Shown here one piece after another: positions 13,587-24,112 of a stretch of DNA of 44,466 nucleotides (position 1 is the stretch's first letter; every line of letters starts with the position of its first letter). The position numbers were made by a program, and so were the translations under genes. Origin of the DNA: Lapillicoccus sp. (lineage in GTDB: Bacteria; Actinomycetota; Actinomycetes; Actinomycetales; Dermatophilaceae); the NCBI RefSeq assembly GCF_025353065.1, contig NZ_JANXRJ010000002.1:1-44466 (forward strand). The letters run 5' to 3'. The notes beneath the pieces were generated by a model. The model was given only the letters and a program-made list of their open reading frames with translations, was not told the origin of the DNA and made no database searches.

Positions 13587-14045
13587 CTGTCGACGATCTC
13601 GCCATGAGCGCGCCAACTCATCGCAACGGCGCTGCTCGTCCTGGCTCTCGTGGAAAGACGTCGGAGAGAGGAAGAAACGACTGCTGCCAACGGTCATTGA
13701 CCAGGCCCCCAGAAATCCGCGTTTCCGGCAGGTTTGACCACTGACCGCATACGGGGTGGCCGTTTGCCCACGTCGGCATGGCAGGCCAGGGCGACCTCTG
13801 GGTGGAGGTGGCGGGAAATGGTCGCCCTCCCGTGCTGTGTCCAGCACCGCCGAGCCGAGCAACCGACCCCGCCACCGCCTCGAGTGAACCACCCCCGTCG
13901 AGACTCTCCACCGGCTACTGTCGAACTCTCCAGTCCAAGAGCCCCTTGCGTCGAACTCCCTGATCCCAAGCGGTGTGTGCCTGGAGAAATCCTGATAGTC
14001 GGTTACGGCTCGGGCCATCGGCTCAGCACTCAAGGGGTACCAACC

Positions 14046-14525
14046 GTGAAGACCTTCCGCCATCCGGGCGCCGCAGCAGTCGTCCTGTCCGTCCTCGCTC
14101 TCACAGCGTGCAGCCATTCTCCTGGCGCCACCGTGCCGCCCGGCTCCGCGGAGACCCCCCCTTCGTCGGCGACCACCATCGCGCCCACCATCGACGCGGC
14201 GGCCTCGTCGTACGCCGCTGTCGTCGCCGTGGCTGCTGCCCAGGCCCAGGCCCTGGCCCAGACCCAGGCTCAGTTCCAGGCTCAGGCCCTGGCCCAGGCT
14301 CATACCCAGGCCCAAGCCGCCGCATCTGCCAAGGCCGCAGCCCAGGCAGCAGCGAAGGCCAAGGCGTTGGCGACGGCCCAAGCCGCACAGGCCGCGAAGA
14401 AGGCGGTCACCGAGGCCCAGAGCACGGCCGCCGCCCAGGCCCGATTGGCAGCGGCCGCCGCGAAGAAGGCTGCGGCCAAGGCGAAGCTCCCCACAGGAAA
14501 GACGCCCGCAGCCGTCGGGGCTTAA
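14046..14525 (+). CDS. Ala/Gln-rich lipoprotein
   Basis: A 159-aa secreted lipoprotein. Residues 1-22 form a lipoprotein signal peptide: MKTFRH, a hydrophobic core, then lipobox LTAC with Cys22. A Pro/Ser/Thr linker follows to about residue 50. The rest is almost pure Ala, Gln and Lys, with repeated Ala-Gln dipeptides (QAQALAQTQAQFQAQ), then Ala-Lys-rich sequence. This predicts one long helical rod or coiled coil ending in a basic tail. It starts at GTG with AAGGGG upstream. The stop shares one base with the next ATG (TAATG). I do not recognise a family. A cell-wall spacer or a DNA- or polyanion-binding rod are possible roles; neither is shown. Confidence 0.8.
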   Translation: MKTFRHPGAAAVVLSVLALTACSHSPGATVPPGSAETPPSSATTIAPTIDAAASSYAAVVAVAAAQAQALAQTQAQFQAQALAQAHTQAQAAASAKAAAQAAAKAKALATAQAAQAAKKAVTEAQSTAAAQARLAAAAAKKAAAKAKLPTGKTPAAVGA

Positions 14526-14839
14526 TGCCACAAACCAGCACACCCAGCCCCTACTGGCAGCTGGCAGGGACTCCCGGATCACATCTCGACGACGACGCCT
14601 ACGCTGAACGGCGTCGCGCGATCCGGAACCACGTCGACGCGATGGCGGCCGCCGCAAAGGTTCTCAGCCGAGAACTCTCACACGTCGTCGCGATGGCCGT
14701 TGGTGACTTTGTGCATGTGAGAACCGATGGCAACGCGATCACGTCGATCCATGGGCTGGCATCTGATTGCCGGGGGAGCGTCTGTCAAGTACAGACCGTC
14801 CCGGGCCATTCATCCGCAGCGATCACGCTGCGTGGGTAA
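14525..14839 (+). CDS. Small unknown protein coupled to the lipoprotein
   Basis: A 104-aa ORF starting MPQTSTPSPYWQLAG. It has an acidic segment (HLDDDAYAERRR), a central hydrophobic or amphipathic helix (about residues 40-65) and a C-terminal part with two cysteines (DCRGSVCQ). There is no signal peptide. The ATG overlaps the lipoprotein stop by one base (TAATG), a classic reinitiation junction and the main support for it being real. I recognise no family. Codon use is less extreme in GC than in the neighbours. Confidence 0.55.
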   Translation: MPQTSTPSPYWQLAGTPGSHLDDDAYAERRRAIRNHVDAMAAAAKVLSRELSHVVAMAVGDFVHVRTDGNAITSIHGLASDCRGSVCQVQTVPGHSSAAITLRG

Positions 14840-14849
14840 GGCCACCTCT

Positions 14850-14877
14850 GACCGGGAGACGACGACCGCACCCGGTC
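14850..14877. terminator. Possible terminator between convergent genes
   Basis: GACCGGG (14850-14856) and CCCGGTC (14871-14877) pair perfectly across a 14-nt loop. It sits in the 132-bp gap between the small unknown ORF (plus) and sodN (minus). Confidence 0.4.
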
Positions 14878-14971
14878 CAGTATCGACGCGATGTTTCTGC
14901 GCGATGCGGACCAGGTGCGGACTGAGCCGAGCGGCTGAGTCGATCCATGCAGGACGGAGGCCCCGGAGGGG

Positions 14972-15376
14972 TCAGGCCGCCTGCTTGGTCTCCCAGAAGA
15001 TGCCCGAGATCTCCTCGATCTTGGCCAGCAGCTGGTCGGCGACCGCCTCGTCCCAGGACGCCTTCGTGCCACCGGCACCGGCGAGCTTGGTCGCCTCGTT
15101 GAAGAGCCCGTGGAGCTGGGGGTACTTCTCGAAGTGCGGGGGCTTGAAGTAGTCGGTCCACAGCACCCACAGGTGGTGCTTGACCAGGTCGGAGCGCTCC
15201 TCCTTGACGATGAGCGCGCGGGCCTTGAAGTCGGGGTCGGCATTGTCCTTGACCTTGGTCATGCAGGCCTTGACCGACTGGGCCTCGAGCTTGGCCTGCG
15301 CCGGGTCGTAGATGCCGCACGGCAGGTCGCAGTGGGCGCTGACGTCGATGGAGCGGACAAAGAAACGCGAGGACAT
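14972..15376 (-). CDS. sodN: Nickel superoxide dismutase
   Basis: A 134-aa precursor of the cytoplasmic Ni-type superoxide dismutase. The first 14 residues (MSSRFFVRSIDVSA) form the pro-sequence, removed so that His15 becomes the N-terminus. The nickel hook HCDLPCG supplies His, two Cys and backbone ligands (His15, Cys16, Cys20). The remainder (ACMTKVKDNADPDFKARALIV and onward) matches the four-helix bundle, and the mature length of 120 aa fits the family. The dedicated maturation protease sodX lies just upstream on the same strand, 78 bp away, so the two are likely cotranscribed in the order sodX-sodN. Confidence 0.97.
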   Translation of the reverse strand: MSSRFFVRSIDVSAHCDLPCGIYDPAQAKLEAQSVKACMTKVKDNADPDFKARALIVKEERSDLVKHHLWVLWTDYFKPPHFEKYPQLHGLFNEATKLAGAGGTKASWDEAVADQLLAKIEEISGIFWETKQAA

Positions 15377-15454
15377 GGTGATCCCTTCGGGGTGTAGGGG
15401 GGCAGCGGAAAGTCGTCGCTGTCCCGCCCAACCTACCCCCGCGTCCCGAGGCGC

Positions 15455-15817
15455 CTACCCCCGCGTCCGACGACGCACACCCGGTGGTCGAAGTCGCCGG
15501 AGTCGGTTGGGTATCCGGGCGACGACGACGCCCTTGACGTGCTGGCGGGAGATCGGGCCCACCAGCCAGGAGTCCACGCCCTCGGCCGGGTTGTCCCGCT
15601 CCACCCACCAGCTCGTGGGGTCACCGGGGGCGTGCCCCGTGACCCGCTTGATCGCCAGGGGCCGTGGTCCGGCCTCGGAGTCGGGGAGACGGACCACGGC
15701 CAGCCTCCCGGTCACCGGACGGATGCCGTAGACGACCACCACCCGGTCGCCCTCGTGGAGGGTGGGCTCCATCGAGCGGCCCCGCACGCACGCGATCCCG
15801 ATCGCCGGCCACCTCAT
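15455..15817 (-). CDS. sodX: Nickel-type superoxide dismutase maturation protease
   Basis: A 120-aa S26-family (signal-peptidase-like) protease that trims the SodN pro-sequence. The catalytic dyad is visible: Ser15 in GRSMEPTL and Lys57 in LAIKRVTG. A WWVERDNP box follows near residue 70. No membrane anchor is seen, which fits a cytoplasmic processing enzyme. The ATG at 15817 has AGGA about 9 nt upstream. The 270-bp region between this gene and the divergent malic enzyme gene holds the promoters of both; CTGC-GAAGTT-GCAG at about 15973-15986 is a weak palindrome of unknown meaning. Confidence 0.9.
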   Translation of the reverse strand: MRWPAIGIACVRGRSMEPTLHEGDRVVVVYGIRPVTGRLAVVRLPDSEAGPRPLAIKRVTGHAPGDPTSWWVERDNPAEGVDSWLVGPISRQHVKGVVVARIPNRLRRLRPPGVRRRTRG

Positions 15818-16087
15818 CCTGTCATCCTCGCACCATCCGCGGTCCCGCCCCCGACTGGTGCGCGCGACCCGGGTCACGCGGGCGTGGCGGGACGCGGCAG
15901 GGTCTGGCATCATTGGCCTCAGCGGGACATCACCCGCAGTTGTTGTGCGTTGACGTGGCCACCACCTCGGCCTGCGAAGTTGCAGACATCCATGCCGTGT
16001 GGTCCAGCAAGTGCCGCTCCGCCTTCTCGTCCCGATCACGGCCCTCCGGCCTCGCGACGACCTGCCCCGAAGGGGATCTCTCCTCCC

Positions 16088-17347
<1,260 letters not shown>

Positions 17348-17421
17348 CCCCCCCAGCACCCAGCCCCCCGGCCCCCGGCGCGCCGGTCGTCCCTCCCCAT
17401 CGTGCGCTTGTTGCTCGTGAT

Positions 17422-17458
17422 GCACCGTTCAGGTCCGAGATGTCGCGCGAAACGGTGC
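17422..17458. terminator. Possible terminator between malic enzyme and rmlA
   Basis: GCACCGTT (17422-17429) and AACGGTGC (17451-17458) are perfect inverted copies across a 21-nt gap. They lie in the 174-bp space between convergent genes. The long loop makes a terminator uncertain; an operator-like palindrome is an alternative. Confidence 0.35.
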
Positions 17459-17521
17459 TTCTGAAGCAGGAAGCGTGGGGGGAGGGGCCGCCGTGGCCGC
17501 GTGGGATCGGCGGTCGGGGGA

Positions 17522-18400
17522 TCAGGGCAGGGTGCGGCCCTCGCCGATCAGGCCCTTCATGTAGACGCCGTAGCCGCTCTTGACCAGCGGCTCGGCGAGG
17601 GCGTCGAACTGCGCGTCGCTGAGCCAGCCGTTGCGCCACGAGACCTCCTCGACGCAGCCGATCTTGTGTCCCTGCCGGGCCTCGACGACGTGCACGAACT
17701 GGCTCGCCTCGAGCAGCCCCTGGAAGGTGCCGGTGTCGAACCACGCGGTGCCGCGCGGCAGCACGCTCACCGTGAGGTCACCACGCTGGAGGTAGGCGTC
17801 GTTGACGCCGGTGATCTCGAGCTCACCCCGGGAGCTCGGCCGCAGGTTGCGGGCGATGTCGATGACGTCGTTGTCGTAGAAGTAGAGACCGGGCACGGCG
17901 TAGTTGGACTTGGGGACGGCCGGCTTCTCCTCGATCGAGCGCACCGTGCCGTCGGGGTCGAACTCCACGACCCCGTAGGCCGATGGCTCGGTGACGTGGT
18001 AGGCGAACACGTGACCTCCGGTGAGGTCGGTGTTCTCGCGCAGCGAGGTCCCGAGACCCACGCCGTAGAAGATGTTGTCGCCGAGGACCAGCGCCACCGT
18101 GTCGGGCCCGATGAAGTCGGCGCCGATGAGGAAGGCCTGGGCGAGCCCGTCGGGGCTGGGCTGCACGGCATACGACAGCTCGATGCCCCACTCCCGCCCG
18201 TCGCCGAGCAGGCGCTGGAACTGCTCGACGTCCTGCGGGGTGGTGATGATCAGGACCTGCCGGATCCCGGCCATCATCAGGGTCGAGAGGGGGTAGTAGA
18301 TCATCGGCTTGTCGTAGACCGGCATGATCTGCTTGCTGATCCCGCGGGTGATGGGGTGCAGCCGTGTGCCCGAGCCGCCGGCGAGGATGATTCCCTTCAT
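17522..18400 (-). CDS. rmlA: Glucose-1-phosphate thymidylyltransferase
   Basis: A 292-aa nucleotidyltransferase that makes dTDP-glucose from dTTP and glucose-1-phosphate, the first step toward dTDP-L-rhamnose. The N-terminal nucleotide loop [17 protein letters not shown], the [17 protein letters not shown] segment, the LGDNIFYG metal site (about residues 107-114) and EEKP (about 158) are all intact, and the length matches the family. The ATG at 18400 is the family start. It diverges from rmlD over 69 bp, so the two genes share a promoter region. rmlB and rmlC are not in the window. Confidence 0.97.
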   Translation of the reverse strand: MKGIILAGGSGTRLHPITRGISKQIMPVYDKPMIYYPLSTLMMAGIRQVLIITTPQDVEQFQRLLGDGREWGIELSYAVQPSPDGLAQAFLIGADFIGPDTVALVLGDNIFYGVGLGTSLRENTDLTGGHVFAYHVTEPSAYGVVEFDPDGTVRSIEEKPAVPKSNYAVPGLYFYDNDVIDIARNLRPSSRGELEITGVNDAYLQRGDLTVSVLPRGTAWFDTGTFQGLLEASQFVHVVEARQGHKIGCVEEVSWRNGWLSDAQFDALAEPLVKSGYGVYMKGLIGEGRTLP

Positions 18401-18456
18401 GGGCGCCGACCCTACCGGGCGACCCGGCGTGGTGACCGACGCCCGCGCTGCTCCGA

Positions 18457-18469
18457 TAGCCTCGCCGGT
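18457..18469 (+). promoter_or_regulatory. Leaderless-type -10 element before rmlD
   Basis: TAGCCT (18457-18462) ends 7 nt before the rmlD ATG, with no ribosome-binding sequence in between. Confidence 0.5.
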
Positions 18470-19324
18470 ATGAAGATTCTGGTCACCGGTGGAGCCGGGA
18501 TGCTGGGTCACGACCTCGATGCGACGCTCACCGCCGCGGGCCACGAGGTCACGCTGGCCCCCCGCTCGGCGCTCGACGTCACCTCGCTGCCGGCCTGCGA
18601 CGGTGCCGTCCACGGGCACGACGTCGTCGTCAACGCCGCCGCCTGGACCAAGGTCGACGACGCCGAGACGCACGAGGCGGCCGCCTTCGACGTCAACGCG
18701 ACCGGCGCCGCCAACCTCGCCCTCGCGAGCCGCCGGGCGGGTGCCCGCCTGGTCCAGGTGTCGACCGACTACGTCTTCGCGGGCGACGCGACCAGCCCGT
18801 ATGCCGAGGACTCGCCACTCGCGCCCCGCTCGGCCTACGGACGCACCAAGGCGGCCGGTGAGTGGGCGGTGCGCAGCATCTGCCCCGACAGCTACCTCGT
18901 CCGGACGGCGTGGCTCTACGGCGCGCACGGCCCCAACTTCGTCGCGACGATGGCCCGGCTCGCCGCCGAACGCGACACCGTCTCCGTCGTCGACGACCAG
19001 CGGGGTCAACCCACCTGGACCCACGACCTCGCGGCGGCGATCACCGTGCTGATCGGCTCCGACGCGCCCTTCGGCACCTACCACGGCACCTCGACCGGTG
19101 AGGCGACGTGGTTCGACCTCGCTCGCGGCGTCTTCGAGGTGCTCGGCCTCGACCCGGCGCGGGTGCTGCCCACGACGACCGACGCGTTCCCCCGGCCGGC
19201 TCCCCGGCCGGCCTACTCCGTCCTCGGGCACGACTCCTGGGCCGCGGTCGATGGTGGTCTGCTGCCCGACTGGCGCGAGTCCCTCGATCGCTCGGTCCCG
19301 CTGATGTCCAAGAGCGCCGCGTGA
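18470..19324 (+). CDS. rmlD: dTDP-4-dehydrorhamnose reductase
   Basis: A 284-aa short-chain dehydrogenase for the last step of dTDP-L-rhamnose synthesis. It has the N-terminal nucleotide fold [25 protein letters not shown] (about residues 58-70), VSTDYVFAG (about 97-105) and the YGRTKAAGE catalytic Tyr-x3-Lys (about 124-132). RTAWLYG follows, as in RmlD. The stop overlaps the GTG of the GT2-GT4 fusion gene (GTGA), so the two are translated together. Confidence 0.95.
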   Translation: MKILVTGGAGMLGHDLDATLTAAGHEVTLAPRSALDVTSLPACDGAVHGHDVVVNAAAWTKVDDAETHEAAAFDVNATGAANLALASRRAGARLVQVSTDYVFAGDATSPYAEDSPLAPRSAYGRTKAAGEWAVRSICPDSYLVRTAWLYGAHGPNFVATMARLAAERDTVSVVDDQRGQPTWTHDLAAAITVLIGSDAPFGTYHGTSTGEATWFDLARGVFEVLGLDPARVLPTTTDAFPRPAPRPAYSVLGHDSWAAVDGGLLPDWRESLDRSVPLMSKSAA

Positions 19325-21882
19325 GCGCCCGACCCGGCACGCATCACACGGACGCGGCGGCGGTCCCCGGGCCCCGGACCTGGGACGACGCGGCCCCGAT
19401 CCGGACCGGCCTCGTCTCGGTGGTCGTCGTCAACTACAAGGGCGCCGACGACACCATCACCTGCCTCGAGGGACTCGCGTCGCTCGACTGGCCGGCCGCC
19501 GACCTCGAGCTGATCTGCATCGAGAACGAGTCGGGCGACGGCTCGGCCGACCGGATCCGTGCCGCGCTGCCGGGGGTCACCCTCATCGAGTCGGGGGCCA
19601 ACCTCGGCTTCGCCGGCGGCTGCAACCTCGGCGCCCGCGCCGCCCACGGGGAGTTCGTCGCCTTCCTCAACAACGACGCCCGACCGGACGCCCGCTGGGT
19701 GGCCGCGGCGGTCGAGGTCTTCCACGCCGACCGTGAGGTCGGAGCCGTCGCGTCCAAGGTGCTCGACTGGGACGGCCGGCTGGTCGACTTCGCCGACGCC
19801 TCGCTGACCTGGTGGGGAGGCGGCTACAAGCGCGAGGCCGAGCACGTCGACGACCCGGAGTACGACCGGCCCAAGGACGTCCTGTTCGGCACGGGCGCGG
19901 CGATGTTCGTGCGGGCCGCGGTCTACCGCGACCTCGGCGGCTTCGACGAGCGGTTCTTCATGTTCTACGAGGACGTCGACTTCGGCTGGCGGCTCAACGC
20001 GCTCGGGCACCGGTTCCGCTTCGTGCCGGCCTCGCTGGCCTACCACCGCCACCACGCGACGATGAAGAAGTTCGGCAGCTACCGCGAGAGCTACCTCCTC
20101 GAGCGCAACGCGATGCTGTCGATGTACAAGAACTACGAGGACGAGACGCTGCTCCGCACGCTGCCGGCCGCGTTCGCGCTCTCGGTGCGTCGGTCGGTGG
20201 CCCGGACCGGCCTCGACGCCCGGATGCTCGACCTGCAGGTCCGTCCCGGCGGCGACGAGGAGGAGGACGTCACCGTCCCCAAGATGGCGTTGACGGGGCC
20301 GCTGGCGATCGACTACTTCGTCGAGCAGCTACCCAGCCTGATGCCCGACCGGCGCGACATCCAGGCCCGCCGCCGCCGCTCCGACCTCGACCTGTTCCCC
20401 TTGTTCCGTCAGGCGATCGAGCCGGCATACCCCTTCCCGTCCTACCTCGCTGCGCACCAGGACCTGCTCGAGGCCTTCGGCATCGAGGAGGTCTTCAGCC
20501 GTCGGCGCCGGGTCGCGGTCGTGACCGGTGAGCCTCTGGGGGGGAAGATGGCCGGACCCGCCATCCGGGCCTTCGAGATCTCCCGCCTGCTCGGGGTGGA
20601 GCACGACGTCCGGCTCGTCACCACCGCCAGTCGCTGCACCCTCGACGGGGACGGCTTCGAGACGGGCACCGTCAACCGCCAGCAGCTGCACGGCCTCGTC
20701 GAGTGGGCCGACGTGCTGATCTTCCAGGGGCTGCTGCTGTCCTTCCACACCTGGATCGCCGACGCCGACGTCATCCTCGTCGCCGACGTCTACGACCCGT
20801 TCCACCTCGAGACCCTCGAGCAGGAACGCGCCCGCTCCGACGAGGAGCGGATGACGATCTCGCGCGACACCGTCGACGCCCTCAACCGCCAGCTCGCGCG
20901 GGCCGACTTCCTGCTCTGCGCGTCCGAGAAGCAGCGCGACTTCTGGCTCGGGCAGCTCGCGGGAATGGGCCGGATCAACCCCTACACCTACGACGAGGAC
21001 GAGAGCCTGCGCGGCCTGATCGACGTCGCCCCCTTCGGCCTGCAGGAGGGGAGACCGGTCCAGACGCGGCACGCCCTCAAGGGCACCTTCCCGGGGATCG
21101 GGACGGACGACAAGGTCGTGATCTGGGGCGGCGGGGTCTACAACTGGTTCGACCCCCTCACCCTGATCCACGCCATCGACAAAGCCCGGCAGAAGGTCCC
21201 CGAGATCCGCCTGGTCTTCCTCGGGATGAAGCACCCCAACCCCGGGGTCCCCGAGATGGACATGGCCCACCGCACCCGGGCGCTCGCGGCCGACCTCGGG
21301 CTCGAGGGCACCCACGTCTTCTTCAACGAGCAGTGGGTCGCCTACGACGACCGCCAGAACTACCTCCTGGACGCCGACCTCGGCGTCAGCTGCCACTTCG
21401 ACCACGTCGAGACCGAGTTCAGCTTCCGGACCCGCATCCTGGACTACCTCTGGGCCGGCCTGCCCATCGTCTGTACCGACGGCGACGCCTTCGGCGACCT
21501 CGTCGAGCGCGAGTCGCTCGGGGTGGCCGTGCCGCCGGAGGACGTCGACGCCCTGGCCGACGCCCTGGTCCTGCTGCTCACCGACACCGGGGCGGCCGCT
21601 GCGGCCTCGGCGCGGGCTCGCGAGATCTCCCAGCAGTTCACCTGGAGCCGGTCCCTGGCGCCGCTCGCGGCCTTCGTGCGTTCCCCACGCCGCGCCCCGG
21701 ACGTCGTGGCCGAGCGCGGCGAGCTGTCGCTGCGGTCCGGCCGGGCGTTCCGGGCCGCGCTGCCCAAGGGACGGACCCGCGACGACATGTCCCTGGCGCG
21801 GCGCTACTTCGAGGAGGGCGGCGTGACCGAGGTCGCGCGGCGCGCGTCGGGCCGGGTCATCCGGATCATCCGGAGGGGCTGA
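19321..21882 (+). CDS. Two-domain glycosyltransferase (GT2-GT4 fusion)
   Basis: An 853-aa cytoplasmic enzyme. Residues about 30-300 are a GT2 (GT-A) domain: [37 protein letters not shown] as the Asp-x-Asp equivalent, and [20 protein letters not shown], typical of rhamnosyltransferase-like GT2 proteins. Residues about 395-800 are a GT4 (GT-B) domain: [36 protein letters not shown], and an acidic nucleotide-sugar site near [21 protein letters not shown]. The GT4 half belongs with large actinobacterial cell-surface glycosyltransferases. It is coupled to rmlD, which suggests dTDP-rhamnose as the donor of the GT2 half (inference). The 3' end is 1 nt from the convergent GT2 gene. Confidence 0.88.
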   Translation: MSARPGTHHTDAAAVPGPRTWDDAAPIRTGLVSVVVVNYKGADDTITCLEGLASLDWPAADLELICIENESGDGSADRIRAALPGVTLIESGANLGFAGGCNLGARAAHGEFVAFLNNDARPDARWVAAAVEVFHADREVGAVASKVLDWDGRLVDFADASLTWWGGGYKREAEHVDDPEYDRPKDVLFGTGAAMFVRAAVYRDLGGFDERFFMFYEDVDFGWRLNALGHRFRFVPASLAYHRHHATMKKFGSYRESYLLERNAMLSMYKNYEDETLLRTLPAAFALSVRRSVARTGLDARMLDLQVRPGGDEEEDVTVPKMALTGPLAIDYFVEQLPSLMPDRRDIQARRRRSDLDLFPLFRQAIEPAYPFPSYLAAHQDLLEAFGIEEVFSRRRRVAVVTGEPLGGKMAGPAIRAFEISRLLGVEHDVRLVTTASRCTLDGDGFETGTVNRQQLHGLVEWADVLIFQGLLLSFHTWIADADVILVADVYDPFHLETLEQERARSDEERMTISRDTVDALNRQLARADFLLCASEKQRDFWLGQLAGMGRINPYTYDEDESLRGLIDVAPFGLQEGRPVQTRHALKGTFPGIGTDDKVVIWGGGVYNWFDPLTLIHAIDKARQKVPEIRLVFLGMKHPNPGVPEMDMAHRTRALAADLGLEGTHVFFNEQWVAYDDRQNYLLDADLGVSCHFDHVETEFSFRTRILDYLWAGLPIVCTDGDAFGDLVERESLGVAVPPEDVDALADALVLLLTDTGAAAAASARAREISQQFTWSRSLAPLAAFVRSPRRAPDVVAERGELSLRSGRAFRAALPKGRTRDDMSLARRYFEEGGVTEVARRASGRVIRIIRRG

Positions 21883-21883
21883 C

Positions 21884-22870
21884 TCAGCCGGAGGGGCTGA
21901 CCAGCAGCCGGGCCACCTCGCGCCGGCGGGCGCGCATCGCGGGGGGCATGCCGCGCCGCTGCGCGACGGTGCGCGGCGCCATCCGGAGGAACCCGGCAAA
22001 CGCGCGCAGGCGGGTCATCCCCACCGCACGCTCCGGGCCGCCACGGGCGATCCGGACCGCCGACATCACCGGGTGCCGCAGTACGACGGGCAGGACGGCG
22101 CCCCAGGGCGCGTCCTTGAGGAGCGTGGTCAGGCGGTTGCGCTCGTTGTAGTAGCGGAACCGCGGGCTGCCGATGCCCGACGAGGCACCGTGCTCGTGGT
22201 GGACGACGGCCCCGTGGACGTAGCGCACGTCCCAGCCGCCGAGGCGCAGCCGCCACGACAGGTCGGTGTCCTCGTAGTAGAGGAAGTATGCCGCGTCGAA
22301 GCCGCCCACCGCCCGGACGGCGGACGCCCGGAGCAGCACCGCGGCCCCACAGAAGCCGAAGACCTCGGCGGGGGGGCCGGGGGCGTCGGCCGGCACGAGG
22401 TAGTCGCGGTCGGCGCCGTTGCCGTCGCGGTGGACGACAACGCCGGTCGAGTTGACCCGGGCCGTCCCCTCGACGTCGGCCGCGAGCAGCACCCGCGCGG
22501 TCCAGGCCGCCGTCTGGGGGTGGTCGTGCCGCTCGGCGAGCATCCGCTCGAGGAAGTCGGGGGCGACGACGGCGTCGTTGTTGACGAGCACCACCCACTC
22601 GGACGCGATCTGCGCGAGGGCGGCCGAGCAGCCGCCCGCGAAACCGGTGTTCGTCGGCAGGACCTGCAGCGTCGCCTCCGGGAAGTCGCGCGCGACGGCC
22701 TCCGCCGTGCCGTCGTGCGAGGCGTTGTCGACGACGTGCAGGCGGACCCGCGCCGCCGGGGTCGTCTGGGCGGCGAGGGCGGTCAGGCAGCGGAGCACGA
22801 GGTCGCGGGCCTCCCAGGTGATGACGACGACCGTGACTTCGCGCTGCTCGCGCGGCGGGTCGTCGGTCAA
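21884..22870 (-). CDS. GT2 glycosyltransferase
   Basis: A 328-aa glycosyltransferase. It has VTVVVITWEARDL, VVDNASHDGTAE, NTGFAGGCSAAL, LVNNDAVV (the Asp-x-Asp equivalent), a GFCGAAVLLR acceptor loop, and GGFDAAYFLYYEDTDLSWRL, as in WbbL/rhamnosyltransferase-like GT2 proteins. The C-terminal region is basic and may be amphipathic. The predicted start is TTG, overlapping the stop of the ABC ATPase gene (TTGA). That supports coupling, though an internal GTG before VTVVVITW is possible. It is the last gene of the exporter operon and probably extends the glycan before export. The sugar donor is not identifiable. Confidence 0.85.
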   Translation of the reverse strand: MTDDPPREQREVTVVVITWEARDLVLRCLTALAAQTTPAARVRLHVVDNASHDGTAEAVARDFPEATLQVLPTNTGFAGGCSAALAQIASEWVVLVNNDAVVAPDFLERMLAERHDHPQTAAWTARVLLAADVEGTARVNSTGVVVHRDGNGADRDYLVPADAPGPPAEVFGFCGAAVLLRASAVRAVGGFDAAYFLYYEDTDLSWRLRLGGWDVRYVHGAVVHHEHGASSGIGSPRFRYYNERNRLTTLLKDAPWGAVLPVVLRHPVMSAVRIARGGPERAVGMTRLRAFAGFLRMAPRTVAQRRGMPPAMRARRREVARLLVSPSG

Positions 22871-24111
22871 GCGTCGACGCTCTGGACGGACGTCCGACCG
22901 ATGGCCGCCAGCTCGTCGCGGGTGAGGAAGCGGGCCTCGCCGTCCGTCGTGAGGGACTGCGTGGCCCGGACCCGGAAGCCCGGGAGGTTGGCGCTGGCGA
23001 TGAGGACGTCGCCGTGCCGGATGGTGAGGGTGAGGGTGACGTCACCGAGGATCTCGGGGAGCGCGCGCAGCCGCCACCTCAGCGACGAGGTCGTGCCCGC
23101 CCGGATCTCCTCCGCCGGGACGTGGAACGGCTGCGGGTCGACGATCACGACCACCTCGCCGGAGCCGGCCATCAGCTGGAGCTCGGCGACGACGTCGTTG
23201 CCGTCCAGGGTGTCGGTGTTGATCCAGTCGATGTCGGCCATCAGCATCGCCTCGCCACCCGTGGTGAAGCTCTCGGGGGTCTCGTTGGTGCTCGGGTCGA
23301 CCACGGCCACCGCGGCGATCTTCGCGTAGCCCGCGTCGACCCGGTTGACCCGGTCGACGCCCATGAGCTCGTTGAGCCGGTCCGTGCCCTCACGGGTCGA
23401 GCCGTCGAAGATGACCCGGCCGTGCCCGAGCACGACGGCCCGGGTGCAGAGCGCCTCGATGAGCCCGGAGGAGTGCGAGACGAAGAGGATCGTCTTGCCC
23501 TGCCGCTGGAAGTCCTGGATGCGGTCGAGGCACTTCTTCTGGAAGGCCGCGTCGCCGACGGCGAGCACCTCGTCGACGATGAGGATGTCCGGATCGACGT
23601 GCACGGCGACCGAGAAGCCCAGCCGGACATACATCCCCGAGGAGTAGTGCTTCACCGGGTTGTCGATGAACTCGCCCAGCTCGCTGAAGGCCACGATCTC
23701 GTAGAAGAGGGCGTCGGTGTCGGCCTTCGGGACCCCGAGGAGGGCCGAGTTGAGGTAGACGTTCTCGCGCCCGGTGAGCTCGCCGTCGAAACCGGCCCCC
23801 AGCTCGAGCAGCGAGGCCACCCGGCCGTGGATCTCCACGGATCCCTCGGTCTCGCGCAGGATGCCGGAGAGCACCTTGAGCAGGGTCGACTTGCCGGAGC
23901 CGTTGGGGCCCATCAGCCCGACCGTCTCGCCGCGGCGGACCTCGATGTCGACGTCTCGCAGGGCCCAGAAGTCGTCGCGGCTGCCCTGCTCGCGCCGGAC
24001 GACGCGCTCCTTGAGACTGGTCGCGCGACGGTGGAAACGGGTGAACCGCTTGCCGACGCCCTGGGCGCGGATGAGGACGGGAGCGTCATCGCTCAGCGGG
24101 GTGGAGGTCAC
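22867..24111 (-). CDS. Polysaccharide ABC exporter ATPase with C-terminal extension (Wzt-like)
   Basis: A 414-aa ATPase. The nucleotide-binding domain has Walker A GPNGSGKST (residues 68-76), the signature HYSSGMYVRLG (about 164), Walker B ILIVDEVLAVGD (about 186) and the switch FVSHSS. The N-terminal layout (KRFTRFHRRATSLKERVVRR) is typical of Wzt/TagH. After about residue 255 comes a roughly 150-aa beta-rich domain like the carbohydrate-binding domain of Wzt proteins, which recognises the finished, end-modified chain. It starts at GTG 1 nt after the permease stop. It works with the permease to export an undecaprenyl-linked glycan. Confidence 0.93.
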   Translation of the reverse strand: MTSTPLSDDAPVLIRAQGVGKRFTRFHRRATSLKERVVRREQGSRDDFWALRDVDIEVRRGETVGLMGPNGSGKSTLLKVLSGILRETEGSVEIHGRVASLLELGAGFDGELTGRENVYLNSALLGVPKADTDALFYEIVAFSELGEFIDNPVKHYSSGMYVRLGFSVAVHVDPDILIVDEVLAVGDAAFQKKCLDRIQDFQRQGKTILFVSHSSGLIEALCTRAVVLGHGRVIFDGSTREGTDRLNELMGVDRVNRVDAGYAKIAAVAVVDPSTNETPESFTTGGEAMLMADIDWINTDTLDGNDVVAELQLMAGSGEVVVIVDPQPFHVPAEEIRAGTTSSLRWRLRALPEILGDVTLTLTIRHGDVLIASANLPGFRVRATQSLTTDGEARFLTRDELAAIGRTSVQSVDA

Positions 24112-24112
24112 G

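Larger units (their letters stand above)
13172..14045. other. 874-bp gene-poor region
   Basis: No convincing gene on either strand. It begins with four noncoding CGGGCAC repeats at a 19-bp period (13185-13248). A CCCGGCC-GCCCT-GGCCGGG hairpin (13399-13417) and a larger hairpin at 13554-13586 follow. An AT-richer patch (AAAGGATAAATTGG, 13356-13369) contrasts with the surroundings. Open frames that cross it lack start signals and resemble nothing I recognise. It may hold a decayed gene, a noncoding RNA, or the long leader of the lipoprotein gene. Confidence 0.6.

Noticed and set aside
12963-14657. Minus-strand open frame of 564 codons crossing the gene-poor region
   Set aside because: Runs antisense through two real genes, repeat arrays and the lipoprotein; composition is not protein-like.
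20329-21999. Minus-strand open frame of 556 codons
   Set aside because: Antisense shadow of the GT2-GT4 fusion gene; no recognisable motif.
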